Below, in pieces: positions 1-7,804 of a stretch of DNA of 35,491 nt. The translations under genes were made by a program, and so were the position numbers. The stretch covers positions 1 through 35,491 of the forward strand of contig JADYYK010000149.1 of assembly GCA_020853705.1 (NCBI GenBank). Direction: 5' to 3'. Within the stretch, counting starts at the first letter, position 1. Each line of letters starts with the position of its first letter. Origin of the DNA: Deltaproteobacteria bacterium (GTDB lineage: Bacteria; Myxococcota_A; Polyangia; Haliangiales; JADYYK01). Below the pieces are notes generated by a model. The model was not told the origin of the DNA. It did not search any database and was given only the letters and a program-made list of their open reading frames with translations.

Positions 1-40
1 CGTGCTCGTCCTCGTGCTCGTCCCGGTCCTCCCCCCGACC
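1..40. repeat. hexanucleotide-type simple repeat at the window edge
   Basis: The first 40 bases are built from variants of CGTGCTCGTCCT, a C/G/T-rich hexamer series. The same kind of tract encodes Ser-Thr and Ala-Gly dipeptide runs at 12784-12862 and 20170-20234. Here the reading frame cannot be decided because the tract is cut by the window start. It lies just 3' of the leftward VWA lipoprotein gene and could be the first part of a downstream gene or a non-coding repeat. Confidence 0.55.
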
Positions 41-46
41 CGACCC

Positions 47-868
47 TCAGCGCGTGACCGCCATGCCCCCGCTCTGCGCCGCCAGCGTCCGCAGCAGCGC
101 ATCATCCTGATCCAACCCGACGCCCACGGTGTCGAAGCGCACGCCGTACTGCATCTGGGCGCGCGCCTCGCGCAGCAGATCGCCGCCGTCGCCGCCGGTG
201 TTGGCCAGGCCGTCGGACAGCAGCACCACGCGCCGGGCGCCGCTGCCATAGGCGGCGCGCAGCGCGGGCACCGCGGCGGTGCTGCCACCGGTGCGGATGC
301 CGGCGACGAAGGCCAGCGCGTGCTCGCGGCTGTAGGGATCCAGCGTGACCATGGTGCCCGACAGCGCCGCGATGTCGTCGTCGAAGAACACGATGTTGAA
401 GCGGGTGCCGTCGGGCATCAGGCGCAGCACGCGCGCCAGCTCCTGCTTGGCGGCGGTCAGCTTCGACGGCAGCGGCGCGCCGGCGGCGTGGTTGATCACG
501 GTGCCGGCCAGCTCGCCGAGGACGCTGCCGGTCTGGCTCATGCCGACGTCCCGACCCGCGACGCCGAACGACGTGGTCGCCATCGAGCCCGACCGATCGA
601 GCACGAAGACCACGTCGCTGGCGCCGTCGAGCGGGACCCCGAAGAAGCTGATGCGCACCTGAACATCGGCGGTCGCGATGGCGCCGCCGCCAGCGCCCGC
701 ATAGACCACCCCGCTGGGCGGCGGCAGGTTGGCGTACATCACACCCGCGGGCAGCACCGGGGTGGCGACCAGACGACCGCTGGCGCGCAGCCCGAAGCCG
801 GTGGTGCAACCAGCGCCGAGGAGACCCAGCAGGGACAGCGGCAGGACGAGGCGAACAGCGCGCATCAT
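47..868 (-). CDS. VWA-domain lipoprotein
   Basis: A predicted secreted lipoprotein of 273 residues with a von Willebrand factor A domain. The N-terminus has Arg, a Leu-rich core and a candidate lipidated Cys at residue 21 (LLGAGC), so it should sit in the outer membrane or periplasm. The metal-ion-dependent adhesion site is visible as DRSGSM at about 91-96, and a later LLSDGL segment supplies another metal-site residue, so the domain should bind Mg and a protein ligand. VWA proteins of this sort act as adhesion or assembly factors; the partner is unknown. The reading frame continues to a TTG at 886, but ATG at 868 (or 865) places the positive charges correctly for a signal peptide. It is transcribed divergently from the lipoprotein gene at 1035. 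A larger VIT-VWA gene lies 2.5 kb away. Confidence 0.85.
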   Translation of the reverse strand: MMRAVRLVLPLSLLGLLGAGCTTGFGLRASGRLVATPVLPAGVMYANLPPPSGVVYAGAGGGAIATADVQVRISFFGVPLDGASDVVFVLDRSGSMATTSFGVAGRDVGMSQTGSVLGELAGTVINHAAGAPLPSKLTAAKQELARVLRLMPDGTRFNIVFFDDDIAALSGTMVTLDPYSREHALAFVAGIRTGGSTAAVPALRAAYGSGARRVVLLSDGLANTGGDGGDLLREARAQMQYGVRFDTVGVGLDQDDALLRTLAAQSGGMAVTR

Positions 869-934
869 GTGGCGGTGATAGAGCAAGCCCGGGGCCAGCC
901 GCTGCGTGGCGCAAGTGGCTGGATCCGCGGGCGC

Positions 935-956
935 TGCGTGAACCCTGCTTCACGCA
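935..956. promoter_or_regulatory. 22-bp dyad between divergent genes, candidate operator
   Basis: A perfect inverted repeat: left arm TGCGTGAA, a 6-base spacer, right arm TTCACGCA. It lies in the 166-base gap between the VWA lipoprotein (start 868) and the lipoprotein starting at 1035, about 70-80 bases from each start. Position and symmetry fit an operator for a dimeric regulator. A DNA cruciform or RNA hairpin is the alternative. No clear -35/-10 pair is visible near it. Confidence 0.45.
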
Positions 957-1034
957 AAGCACAGCACTGAGCGGAGGCGGCACACCTTGGCAACGTGCCT
1001 TGATCACGGCGCGGGCCGGTGCTACTGGCGATGA

Positions 1035-2678
1035 ATGAGGCGACAGCTTGGCTGGTCAGTGAGGGCGTCCGCACGGCTCCTGGTCGCGGCGACCCTGGTC
1101 GCGAGCACCGCGGGCGCGCTGGCGGGCTGCAAGAAGACGGCGCGCAAGCCGGGCGCCACCGGCGGGCGCTCCAGCGCGAGCGCCGCCGCCGACACCGAGC
1201 GCGCGCTGGCCTTCCTGCCCGCGGACACCCTGTTCGTGGCCTTCGCGCCCTCGCTGGCCGCCGCGCATCGCGAGTTCTACCCGGCGCTGGCGCGGCTCGA
1301 GGCCCAGGGCCTGCTCGAGGCGCTCGACCTGCACCTGCCGGCCGCGGCGGTGCGCGCCGGGATCGACGTCGCCCACATCGACAGCCTGGGCAAGCTCGGC
1401 ATCGACCTCGAGCGCCCGCTCATGCTGGCCGGCATCGGCGGCAGCGCCACGCCGCGCGGCGTGTTCGTGCTGCCGGTCAGCAGCGCCAGCAAGCTGGTCA
1501 AGGCCCTGGGCGAGGCGGTCGGGCCCGAGCAGCGCGCCGGCAGCATCCGCTACTGGGAGTTCCACGACGACACCGTGCTGATCGAGGTCGCCGGCCACGT
1601 CCTCGCCGTCGAGGTGCGCGAGTCCGACCGCCCCATCAGCGCCGCACTGGTGACGCGCATGGCCGCGCCGACCACGACGCTGGCCAGACAGCCGGCGTGG
1701 CAGCAGGCCCGCGAGCGCGCCGGGCAGCACGCCTTCGTGTGGGTCGGGCGCGCCGCCTTCGACCTGATGGGCAAGACCGGGGTCGACTATCGCGACGCCG
1801 TCATCACCTTCGCGGCCGAGGGCCCCGAGATCGTGCGCGTCGGCTATGAGCTGGGCATGACCCCCGAGGCGCGCGCCCTGGGCGCCAAGGTCTACGGGCT
1901 GCCGCCCCGGGCGGGCTCGACCGCGGAGCTCCTGCCGGTGGACGCGCTGCTGGCGCTGCAGCTGGGCGCGCACCTGGAGGCGTTCTGGCCGCTGCTGCTC
2001 AGCAGCCCCGACGGCGGCCGCACCGCCCTGGAGGCCGAGAAGGCGTGGCACGAGGCCATGGCCGACCTGGGCGTCGACCTGCAGCTGGGGCGCGATGTGC
2101 TGCCGCTGCTGACCGGGCGGATCGGCTTCGCCATGGGCATGCCCGGGATGTCCGCCATGATGGGCGGCCCCAGCGACATCATGGGCGCCATGCCGCTGAC
2201 CCTGGTCGCCGAGCTGAGCGATCCGCCCAGGATGGAGGCCGCGCTCGACCAGGCGACCGCGCGGCTGCTGGGGAACGCCCGGCTCGCGCTGAAGCGCCAG
2301 GCACCCGGGCGCTGGACCATGACCATGGCCGACAAGGGTTCGCTGACGCTGCTCGTGCACCAGCGCTGGCTGGTGGTGGCGACCTCGGCCGCGCTGCCCG
2401 CGGTGGAGCCGCTGCTCGCGGGTGGTCAGGCCTCGCTGGCCAGGGCGCCTGCGCTGTCGACCTTCACCCGCAAGGCCTTCGCGGGCACCGACCAGGTGCT
2501 GCGCTATGACGTGACCCCGCTGCAGGGGCTGCTGGCGATGGTCGCGGGCTCCGGCGGGGGCAAGCCCCCCAAGGTGATGAACGCGCTGCGCATCGTGCGC
2601 GACGCAACCATGTCGATGCGGGTCAGCGCGACCGGCTATGGCGGTGACCTCGAGGTCCGCCTGGGGCTGGCCAGATAG
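1035..2678 (+). CDS. large lipoprotein of unknown function, DUF3352-like
   Basis: A 547-residue protein with a good lipoprotein signal: basic start, hydrophobic core and lipobox LAGC with Cys 32. The mature part begins with a Lys-rich and Ser/Ala-rich spacer, then a long alpha/beta-looking region whose opening (ALAFLPADTLFVAF) resembles the start of DUF3352-type extracellular proteins. That resemblance is by eye only. A Met/Gly-rich patch (GMPGMSAMMGGPS) lies near residues 370-385 and could be a flexible loop. No catalytic motif is recognised. ATG 1035 is preferred over the nearby ATG 1031, which is in another frame; the ribosome-binding site is weak. The next lipoprotein gene starts 67 bases downstream in the same direction, so the two may be co-transcribed. 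Confidence 0.8.
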   Translation: MRRQLGWSVRASARLLVAATLVASTAGALAGCKKTARKPGATGGRSSASAAADTERALAFLPADTLFVAFAPSLAAAHREFYPALARLEAQGLLEALDLHLPAAAVRAGIDVAHIDSLGKLGIDLERPLMLAGIGGSATPRGVFVLPVSSASKLVKALGEAVGPEQRAGSIRYWEFHDDTVLIEVAGHVLAVEVRESDRPISAALVTRMAAPTTTLARQPAWQQARERAGQHAFVWVGRAAFDLMGKTGVDYRDAVITFAAEGPEIVRVGYELGMTPEARALGAKVYGLPPRAGSTAELLPVDALLALQLGAHLEAFWPLLLSSPDGGRTALEAEKAWHEAMADLGVDLQLGRDVLPLLTGRIGFAMGMPGMSAMMGGPSDIMGAMPLTLVAELSDPPRMEAALDQATARLLGNARLALKRQAPGRWTMTMADKGSLTLLVHQRWLVVATSAALPAVEPLLAGGQASLARAPALSTFTRKAFAGTDQVLRYDVTPLQGLLAMVAGSGGGKPPKVMNALRIVRDATMSMRVSATGYGGDLEVRLGLAR

Positions 2679-2745
2679 ACTGAACAGCTTCACCCTCGCG
2701 GCGGTGTGCCCGCAGGAAGTCGGGCCGGGCGCGTATCCTCCCGGC

Positions 2746-3345
2746 ATGCGCGGGTGGCAGAGAGTCAGTGTGGTGCTCGCCGGGGTGACGCTGGTCAGCT
2801 GCACGGCGACGCCACGACGCGGGTCAGGGCTGACGGCGCGGCCCACACCAGCGCCCGCACCTGCGCCGACGCCGGTGGCGCCGTCCCCCGCCCCTGCCCC
2901 GCCGCCGACCGACCTCGCCAGCGTCAACTGGCGCGAACACACCTATGTGATCGATGGCCAGCGCTACCAGCTGCGCCGTGGTGAGTGGGAGATGCACGAG
3001 TACCTGGAGGACTGGGGCGGCGCCCACGACACCGAGCTCTACCGCTTCGAGAGCGTGACCCTGGCCGACCTCGACGGCGACGGCGCCGACGAGGCCGTGG
3101 TCCTGCTGTGGCACATGTACGCCGGCCCAGGCGGCCCGCACAGCGAGTCGGTCTACCTGGTCAGCTTCGGCTGGAGGGACGGCGCCCCGGCGCAGCTCGA
3201 CGTCACCGGCGCCGGCAACGTGCGCATCAGGTCGGTCGTCGTCGCGCCCGGCGGCCAGGTCACCGTCGTGCACGAGCGTGCGGTGCCGCCCTTCATGACC
3301 ACCAGATGGCGCTGGACGGCGGGCAAGCTGACGCCCACGAAGTGA
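2746..3345 (+). CDS. small lipoprotein with FG-GAP-like motif
   Basis: A 199-residue lipoprotein. The signal peptide ends in LVSC with Cys 19. A Pro/Ala/Thr-rich tether spans about residues 32-55, then a globular domain. That domain carries the acidic sequence DLDGDGADE at 108-116, the calcium-binding signature of FG-GAP/VCBS-type repeats; only one copy is present. The frame is open further upstream, but ATG 2746 is the only start that gives a signal peptide. It lies 67 bases after the preceding lipoprotein gene and converges with the VIT-VWA gene, whose stop is only 4 bases from this stop. The function is unknown; exposure on the periplasmic or outer face of the envelope is inferred from the lipidation signal. 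Confidence 0.8.
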   Translation: MRGWQRVSVVLAGVTLVSCTATPRRGSGLTARPTPAPAPAPTPVAPSPAPAPPPTDLASVNWREHTYVIDGQRYQLRRGEWEMHEYLEDWGGAHDTELYRFESVTLADLDGDGADEAVVLLWHMYAGPGGPHSESVYLVSFGWRDGAPAQLDVTGAGNVRIRSVVVAPGGQVTVVHERAVPPFMTTRWRWTAGKLTPTK

Positions 3346-3349
3346 GGCG

Positions 3350-5791
3350 CTACCACTCGACGTAGAGGCCGCCGGTGACGGCGCGCATCGACTGGCCGTC
3401 GTTGCCCGGGGCGGTCAGGTCGAGGCGGGTGCTCAGGCCGAGGTTGATGGGGCCGTAGTGCACCAGGTACTCGGCGCCGACGACGGCGGCCAGCTCGCTG
3501 TGGCCGTCGGGCACGCCGATGCCGAGGCCGATGATGAGGCGCAGCCGGCTGGTCAGCCCGAGCAGCGCCTCCGCGAGCCCCTGCACCGAGGTGTACTCGG
3601 GGCCGGCGCGCAGCAGCGTGGCGTCGATCCCGAGCGCCATCAGGCGCGCCACGTCGCGCGAGATGCGCAGGTGATAGGCCGTGGTCACCGAGCTGTCGAA
3701 GTCGCTGGCGCCCATCGAGCCGGCGCCGAAGCCGACCCCGATGTGCCAGCGCCGCGCCAGGGCGTCGTCCCAGTCGCGGAAGCGGTCGCTGCTGGCAGTG
3801 GGGGCGGCGTCGCTCTCGTCCTCGTCGCCGCCGGCGTCGCGGGTGGGCGCGTCGGGCGAGGTGGACGCCGGTGAGCTGCCGTCGCCGCCGCTGGAGACGT
3901 TGCCGTAGCGGACGCCCTCGGGGACCTCGACCGGGACCTCGACCGTGCGCGGGGTGCCGTTCTCGAGCACGACCTGGTCCTCGACGGCGACGAACGAGGT
4001 GTAGGTCGACACCAGCTGGTGGGCCAGCGCCAGCTCGGTGATGCGGGCCTGGTAGGGCACCGGGACCTGGCCCATGCGCGGGCGCTCGAGGTCGGTGATC
4101 TGCGCGCGCGCCCAGATCCGTGACAGCGGACCGGCGGCGCGGGCGCTGGCGTCGGAGTCGGCCAGCGCGGCCGGCAGCTCCAGGCGCACCGGGTACCAGA
4201 TCTGCTTGCCGGCCAGGCGCGCGCCGACGCGGATCTGCAGTGGGCCCGCGGCGCTGACCCGGCCGGTCACGCGCAGCGGCTGGCCCAGCCACAGGTCGGG
4301 CAGCCTGGCCGGGGTCACGTCGGCGACCTTGGCGCCGCCCCAGTCGATGCTGACGTCGGTCAGCACCGGGGCGGCGATGCGGGCGTAGAAGGCGTCGATC
4401 TGCGGCTCGGCGGGCTGCCCGAGCAGGATGTACTGCGCGCTGCCGCGGCCGGCCTCGGCCAGCCAGTCGAGCAGCAGCCGGTTGACCGAGGAGCCAATGC
4501 CGAACGCGAACAGCCGGGTGTGCTCGCCGAGCAGGCGGGTGACCTCGGCGGCGACCTCGCGCTCGTTGCCGATGTAGCCGTCAGTCATGAAGCAGACCAC
4601 GCGCAGGCGACCCGCGGGTGGCTGCGCGCCGCCCAGCGCGGCGCGGATGCCCGACAGCATCTCGGTGCCGCCGCCGCCGCCCAGGCCGTTGACCCAGCTC
4701 AGACCCCGGCGCAGGTTCTCGGGTGTCGCCGGCAGCGGCGCCGCGGCCATCAGCCCGGCGTCGGTCGAGAAGTTGATGATGTTGAAGCTGTCGCCAGGCA
4801 GCAGCTTCTTCAGGGCCACGCGCATGGCGGCCTTCACGATCGACAGCGGCTCGCCGTTCATCGAGCCCGAGGTGTCGACCACGAAGATGACCTCGCGCGG
4901 CGCGATCATGGTGGGCGCCGGAGCCCGCGGAGGATCGACCAGCAGCGCGAAGTGGCCCCCGCGCGGGCCGGCCTCGGCGGCCAGCGCGACCACCGGCTGG
5001 TCGTCACCCAGGCGCCAGCGCAGCACGAAGTCCTTGTTGGGGATGCTGTCCTCGGGCGACAGCGTCACCGTGCGCGCGAGGCCGCCGCGCACGCCGCTGT
5101 CGAGGATGTGGTGCGACGGGCTGGCGAGGGCGGCCAGCGGGGCGCCCGGGCGCAGCACCGCGGTCAGCGAGATGTCGGTGCCCGAGCGCGACCCCGGGGG
5201 CAGCAGCGGCGGGGACACCCGCCCGGCGTCGGGCACGCTGACCGGGTGGTAGCGCGGGCCGACCACCATCGGGAACACCAGCTCGTAGGCGCCGTCGGCA
5301 TAGCCGACCTCGGCGTCATAGACGATCTCGATGTCGATCTTGTCGCCGGGCAGGATCCCGGTGACCGACTGGGTGAAGACGTTGGCGCGCTCCTGCTCCA
5401 GCAGGGCGGCGCGGCGACCCGAGGCCTTGGCGGCCTGGTAGGTCTTGCGCGCCTGCTCGCGGGTCTGGACCACGCCGCGGATGGTGCGCGTGCCGAGCTT
5501 GATGCTGAGGGCGCCGACCGCGGCGTTGGTCGGCAACGGGAAGACGTAGACCGCCTCGATGGGGCTCGGCGAGGGGTTGTGGAAGGTCTGGGTGACGGTG
5601 ACGCGCGAGATGAAGCCGGTGACCTCGGCGCGCACGTCGGTGTGCAGCAGCGGCAGCTCGCGGGGCTCGCCCTCGGCGGGCGGCCGGGCGGGATCGACGG
5701 CGATCTGCAGCGAACCCTGCGTGACCTGGGCCATCGCGGGGGTGGCGGCCAGGGCGATGGCGAGGACGGCATGCAGGGGGTGCAGGCGCAT
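3350..5791 (-). CDS. secreted VIT-VWA protein with putative C-terminal beta-barrel
   Basis: An 813-residue exported protein. Residues 1-22 form a Sec signal peptide ending AMAQ. A VIT domain follows at about 25-165, with the typical VTQTFHNPS and AVYVFPLP motifs. A VWA domain covers about 300-470, with a complete DTSGSM metal site at 306-311. Inter-alpha-trypsin-inhibitor-type bacterial proteins usually have this VIT-VWA pair. After an Asp/Ser-rich linker (about 630-675), the last 135 or so residues alternate hydrophobic and polar residues in several stretches separated by short turns and finish in LYVEW. That is what an outer-membrane beta-barrel with a terminal aromatic residue looks like. 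The protein could anchor itself in the outer membrane and display the VWA part. The barrel is inferred from pattern only. Confidence 0.87.
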   Translation of the reverse strand: MRLHPLHAVLAIALAATPAMAQVTQGSLQIAVDPARPPAEGEPRELPLLHTDVRAEVTGFISRVTVTQTFHNPSPSPIEAVYVFPLPTNAAVGALSIKLGTRTIRGVVQTREQARKTYQAAKASGRRAALLEQERANVFTQSVTGILPGDKIDIEIVYDAEVGYADGAYELVFPMVVGPRYHPVSVPDAGRVSPPLLPPGSRSGTDISLTAVLRPGAPLAALASPSHHILDSGVRGGLARTVTLSPEDSIPNKDFVLRWRLGDDQPVVALAAEAGPRGGHFALLVDPPRAPAPTMIAPREVIFVVDTSGSMNGEPLSIVKAAMRVALKKLLPGDSFNIINFSTDAGLMAAAPLPATPENLRRGLSWVNGLGGGGGTEMLSGIRAALGGAQPPAGRLRVVCFMTDGYIGNEREVAAEVTRLLGEHTRLFAFGIGSSVNRLLLDWLAEAGRGSAQYILLGQPAEPQIDAFYARIAAPVLTDVSIDWGGAKVADVTPARLPDLWLGQPLRVTGRVSAAGPLQIRVGARLAGKQIWYPVRLELPAALADSDASARAAGPLSRIWARAQITDLERPRMGQVPVPYQARITELALAHQLVSTYTSFVAVEDQVVLENGTPRTVEVPVEVPEGVRYGNVSSGGDGSSPASTSPDAPTRDAGGDEDESDAAPTASSDRFRDWDDALARRWHIGVGFGAGSMGASDFDSSVTTAYHLRISRDVARLMALGIDATLLRAGPEYTSVQGLAEALLGLTSRLRLIIGLGIGVPDGHSELAAVVGAEYLVHYGPINLGLSTRLDLTAPGNDGQSMRAVTGGLYVEW

Positions 5792-5834
5792 GCGGGTGAA
5801 ACGGGGATCACATGGGGGGGCTTACACCCGGAGC

Positions 5835-5883
5835 GGAGACGGGGCGGAGACGGAACGGAGACGGAACGGAGACGGAACGGAAC
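5835..5883. repeat. 11-bp minisatellite
   Basis: Four tandem copies of GGAGACGGAAC: the first (5835-5845) has GGC in place of AAC, and the next three (5846-5878) are identical. A partial unit, GGAAC, follows. The array lies in the gap between the VIT-VWA start (5791) and the end of the membrane-fusion-protein gene (5920), within what should be the VIT-VWA promoter or leader region. Confidence 0.85.
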
Positions 5884-5889
5884 AGGTCT

Positions 5890-5937
5890 CCTCGAACCTA
5901 CGGTTCGAGGGGCCTGAACCTACGGTTCGAGGGGCCT
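5890..5937. repeat. 22-bp tandem duplication with hairpin at the adaptor gene stop
   Basis: Positions 5894-5915 and 5916-5937 are identical 22-base units. The second unit contains the stop codon and last codons of the leftward adaptor gene (Pro-Leu-Glu-Pro-stop), so the gene tail has been copied just downstream of itself. The copied unit sits inside a perfect 9-bp stem with a 3-base loop (5890-5898 pairs with 5902-5910). The original unit can form only a 5-6 bp stem. The hairpin could end transcription of the exporter operon, although no T-run follows on the minus strand. Confidence 0.8.
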
Positions 5938-6984
5938 GGCCACCGTCGCCGCCGCCACCCCCGGGGTCAGGTGCAGCTCCATGCGCAGCCCCAGCGGCAG
6001 CTGCGCCTGGGCCGTATCATCGAGCTGGAACATGACCTCGAGCACGCGGGTGTCGATGCGCGCGCGCGGGTCGTCGACCACGACCTGCTTGCGGCCGAGC
6101 TCCCCGGTCAGGCGCAGCACGCGGCCTGGGAAGCGGCGGTCCCCGTAGGCCTCGGCGGTGGCGTAGCCGAACTGGCCGACCTCGACGCGACCGACGTCGG
6201 ACTCGTCGATCTCGGCGCGCAGCTCGAGCTGGCTGACGTCGGCCATCGACAGCACCACCACCGGCGGCATGGTCGACACGAACTCGCCCGGCTCGATGCG
6301 GCGGCGCAGGATGACGCCGGCGCGCGGGGCGCGCAGCTCGGTGTGCGCCAGCAGGGTGCGGTTCTCCTCCAGCTCGGCGCGCGCGGCCGACAGCGCGGCG
6401 TCGGCCTCGCGGCGCAGCTCGCGGCGGGTGCCGTCCTTGAGCAGGCCGAGGCGCGCGGCGGCGGCGCTGGCCTGGGCGCGTGCAGCGTCGGCGCCGGCGC
6501 GCGCGCTGTCGGCGTCGGCGGCGCCCACGGCGCCCCCCGCAAGCAGGCGCTCGGCCCGGCCCCGCGAGGCCTCGCGGTCGCTTTCGGCGGCGCGCGCGGC
6601 AGCCAGCTCGGCCTCGGCGGCGCGCAGCTCGTTGGCGCGAGCGCCGCGGTAGCTGAGGTCGCGCCGCGCCTCGGCGGCCATCACCGCGGCCTCGGCCCGG
6701 GCCACCCGGGCGCGCGCCAGCCGATCATCGAGCCGCGCCAGCACCTGGCCGGCCTCGACGCGGTCGCCCTCCTTGACCAGGACCTCGACCACCCGGCCGC
6801 CGCCCTGCAGCTCGAACGCCAGGTCGATGACGTCGTCCCGGGTCTCGACCCGCGCCGGCGCGACCACGCCGCGCGGCCCCGCCACGCTGACATCGGCCCG
6901 CGCGCTCTCGCCCGAGCGCAGCGCGAACCCCGCCACCCCCACGACCCCGAGACCCAGCATGACCCACAGCGCCTTCTTCTTCAT
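5920..6984 (-). CDS. periplasmic adaptor (membrane fusion protein) of DevB/MacA type
   Basis: A 354-residue HlyD-family adaptor. Residues 5-22 form an N-terminal membrane anchor or uncleaved signal. A lipoyl-like half follows (GRVVEVLVKEGDRVEAGQVLA, about 62-82). A long Ala/Arg/Glu-rich alpha-helical hairpin spans about 88-215 and would form the coiled coil that reaches an outer-membrane channel. The second lipoyl half (LRAPRAGVILRR) and beta-barrel domains come next. It should link the DevC-like permease and DevA-like ATPase encoded just upstream to a TolC-type channel; no TolC gene is in the window. ATG 6984 has a GGGAG ribosome site about 7 bases upstream. It lies 90 bases after the ATPase gene. 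It could equally be a MacA of a MacAB pump, but the short separate permease and ATPase favour the DevBCA type. Confidence 0.88.
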   Translation of the reverse strand: MKKKALWVMLGLGVVGVAGFALRSGESARADVSVAGPRGVVAPARVETRDDVIDLAFELQGGGRVVEVLVKEGDRVEAGQVLARLDDRLARARVARAEAAVMAAEARRDLSYRGARANELRAAEAELAAARAAESDREASRGRAERLLAGGAVGAADADSARAGADAARAQASAAAARLGLLKDGTRRELRREADAALSAARAELEENRTLLAHTELRAPRAGVILRRRIEPGEFVSTMPPVVVLSMADVSQLELRAEIDESDVGRVEVGQFGYATAEAYGDRRFPGRVLRLTGELGRKQVVVDDPRARIDTRVLEVMFQLDDTAQAQLPLGLRMELHLTPGVAAATVARPLEP

Positions 6985-7074
6985 GGCCGTTCTCCCTTCG
7001 AGCCCCTCGAGCGCAGCCTCGAGCAGCGAGTCCGTTTCCGGTTCTTCAATACTTTGCAGACTGTCAACGAAAAC

Positions 7075-7800
7075 TCAGGCCGCCAGCGCGTCGGCGCGCA
7101 GCTCTTCGACATGGCCGTCATCGACGCGCACGACGCGGTCGGCGTACTTGCGCAGCCGATGGTCGTGGGTGACCACGACCACGCCGCGGCCCTCGCGGGT
7201 CAGCCCGCGCAGGAGGTCCATCACCGCCAGCGCGGTCTTGGAGTCCAGCGCCGCGGTCGGCTCGTCGCCCAGGATCAGCGGCGGGTCGCCGCCCAGCGCG
7301 CGCGCGATGGCCACGCGCTGCTTCTGGCCACCCGACAGGTCGCCCGGCACGTGGTGCATGCGCTCGCCGAGGCCCACCATGGTCAGCAGGCGCTCGGCCT
7401 CGGCCCGCGCCACCGAGGAGCGCACCTTGGGATCCTTCATGCGGATGGCCAGCGCCACGTTGTCGCGCGCGTCCAGGGCCGGGAACAGGTTGAAGCCCTG
7501 GAAGATGAAGCCGAAGGTCCTGGCGCGCAGCCGGGGCAGCGCCTTCTCGGGCAGCCGCGCCGCGTCCTGGCCCTCGATCAACAGCTGGCCCGAGGTCGGC
7601 CGCAGCAGCAGGCCCAGGATCGACAGCAGCGTGGTCTTGCCCGAGCCCGACGGCCCCTCGATGAGCAGCAGCTCGCCGGGGCGCACCGCCAGCGAGGCCT
7701 CCGACAGCGCGGTCACCGCGGTCTCACCGGCGCCATACAGCTTGCTGACCACCCGGGCTTCGACAATCGCGTTCATGTTCGTCTCCATCTCCATCGCCAT
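7075..7800 (-). CDS. ABC transporter ATP-binding protein, DevA/LolD/MacB-like
   Basis: A 241-residue nucleotide-binding subunit that would power the neighbouring FtsX-type permease. All motifs are intact: Walker A GPSGSGKTT, Q-loop in FIFQGFN, signature LSGGQKQR, Walker B LILGDEPTAALD and the switch His in VVTHDHR. The sequence belongs to the MacB/LolD/DevA group, which drives lipid, lipoprotein or peptide extrusion by mechanotransmission. ATG 7800 lies 4 bases after the permease stop, and GAGGAG abuts it. The in-frame ATG at 7776 has a better spaced GGAG and may be the true start; the nine extra codons (Met-Ala-Met-Glu-Met-Glu) look like duplicated ribosome-site sequence. It is the middle gene of a permease-ATPase-adaptor operon. 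Confidence 0.93.
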   Translation of the reverse strand: MAMEMETNMNAIVEARVVSKLYGAGETAVTALSEASLAVRPGELLLIEGPSGSGKTTLLSILGLLLRPTSGQLLIEGQDAARLPEKALPRLRARTFGFIFQGFNLFPALDARDNVALAIRMKDPKVRSSVARAEAERLLTMVGLGERMHHVPGDLSGGQKQRVAIARALGGDPPLILGDEPTAALDSKTALAVMDLLRGLTREGRGVVVVTHDHRLRKYADRVVRVDDGHVEELRADALAA

Positions 7801-7804
7801 CTCC

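Noticed and set aside
5894..5937. GGTTCGA resembling a tRNA T-loop
   Set aside because: The flanking bases do not pair as a T-stem, and no acceptor, D or anticodon arm is present; it belongs to a tandem duplication.
7062..7067. TTGACA on the minus strand before the adaptor gene
   Set aside because: No -10 element at 16-18 bases; the gap is only 90 bases inside an apparent operon.
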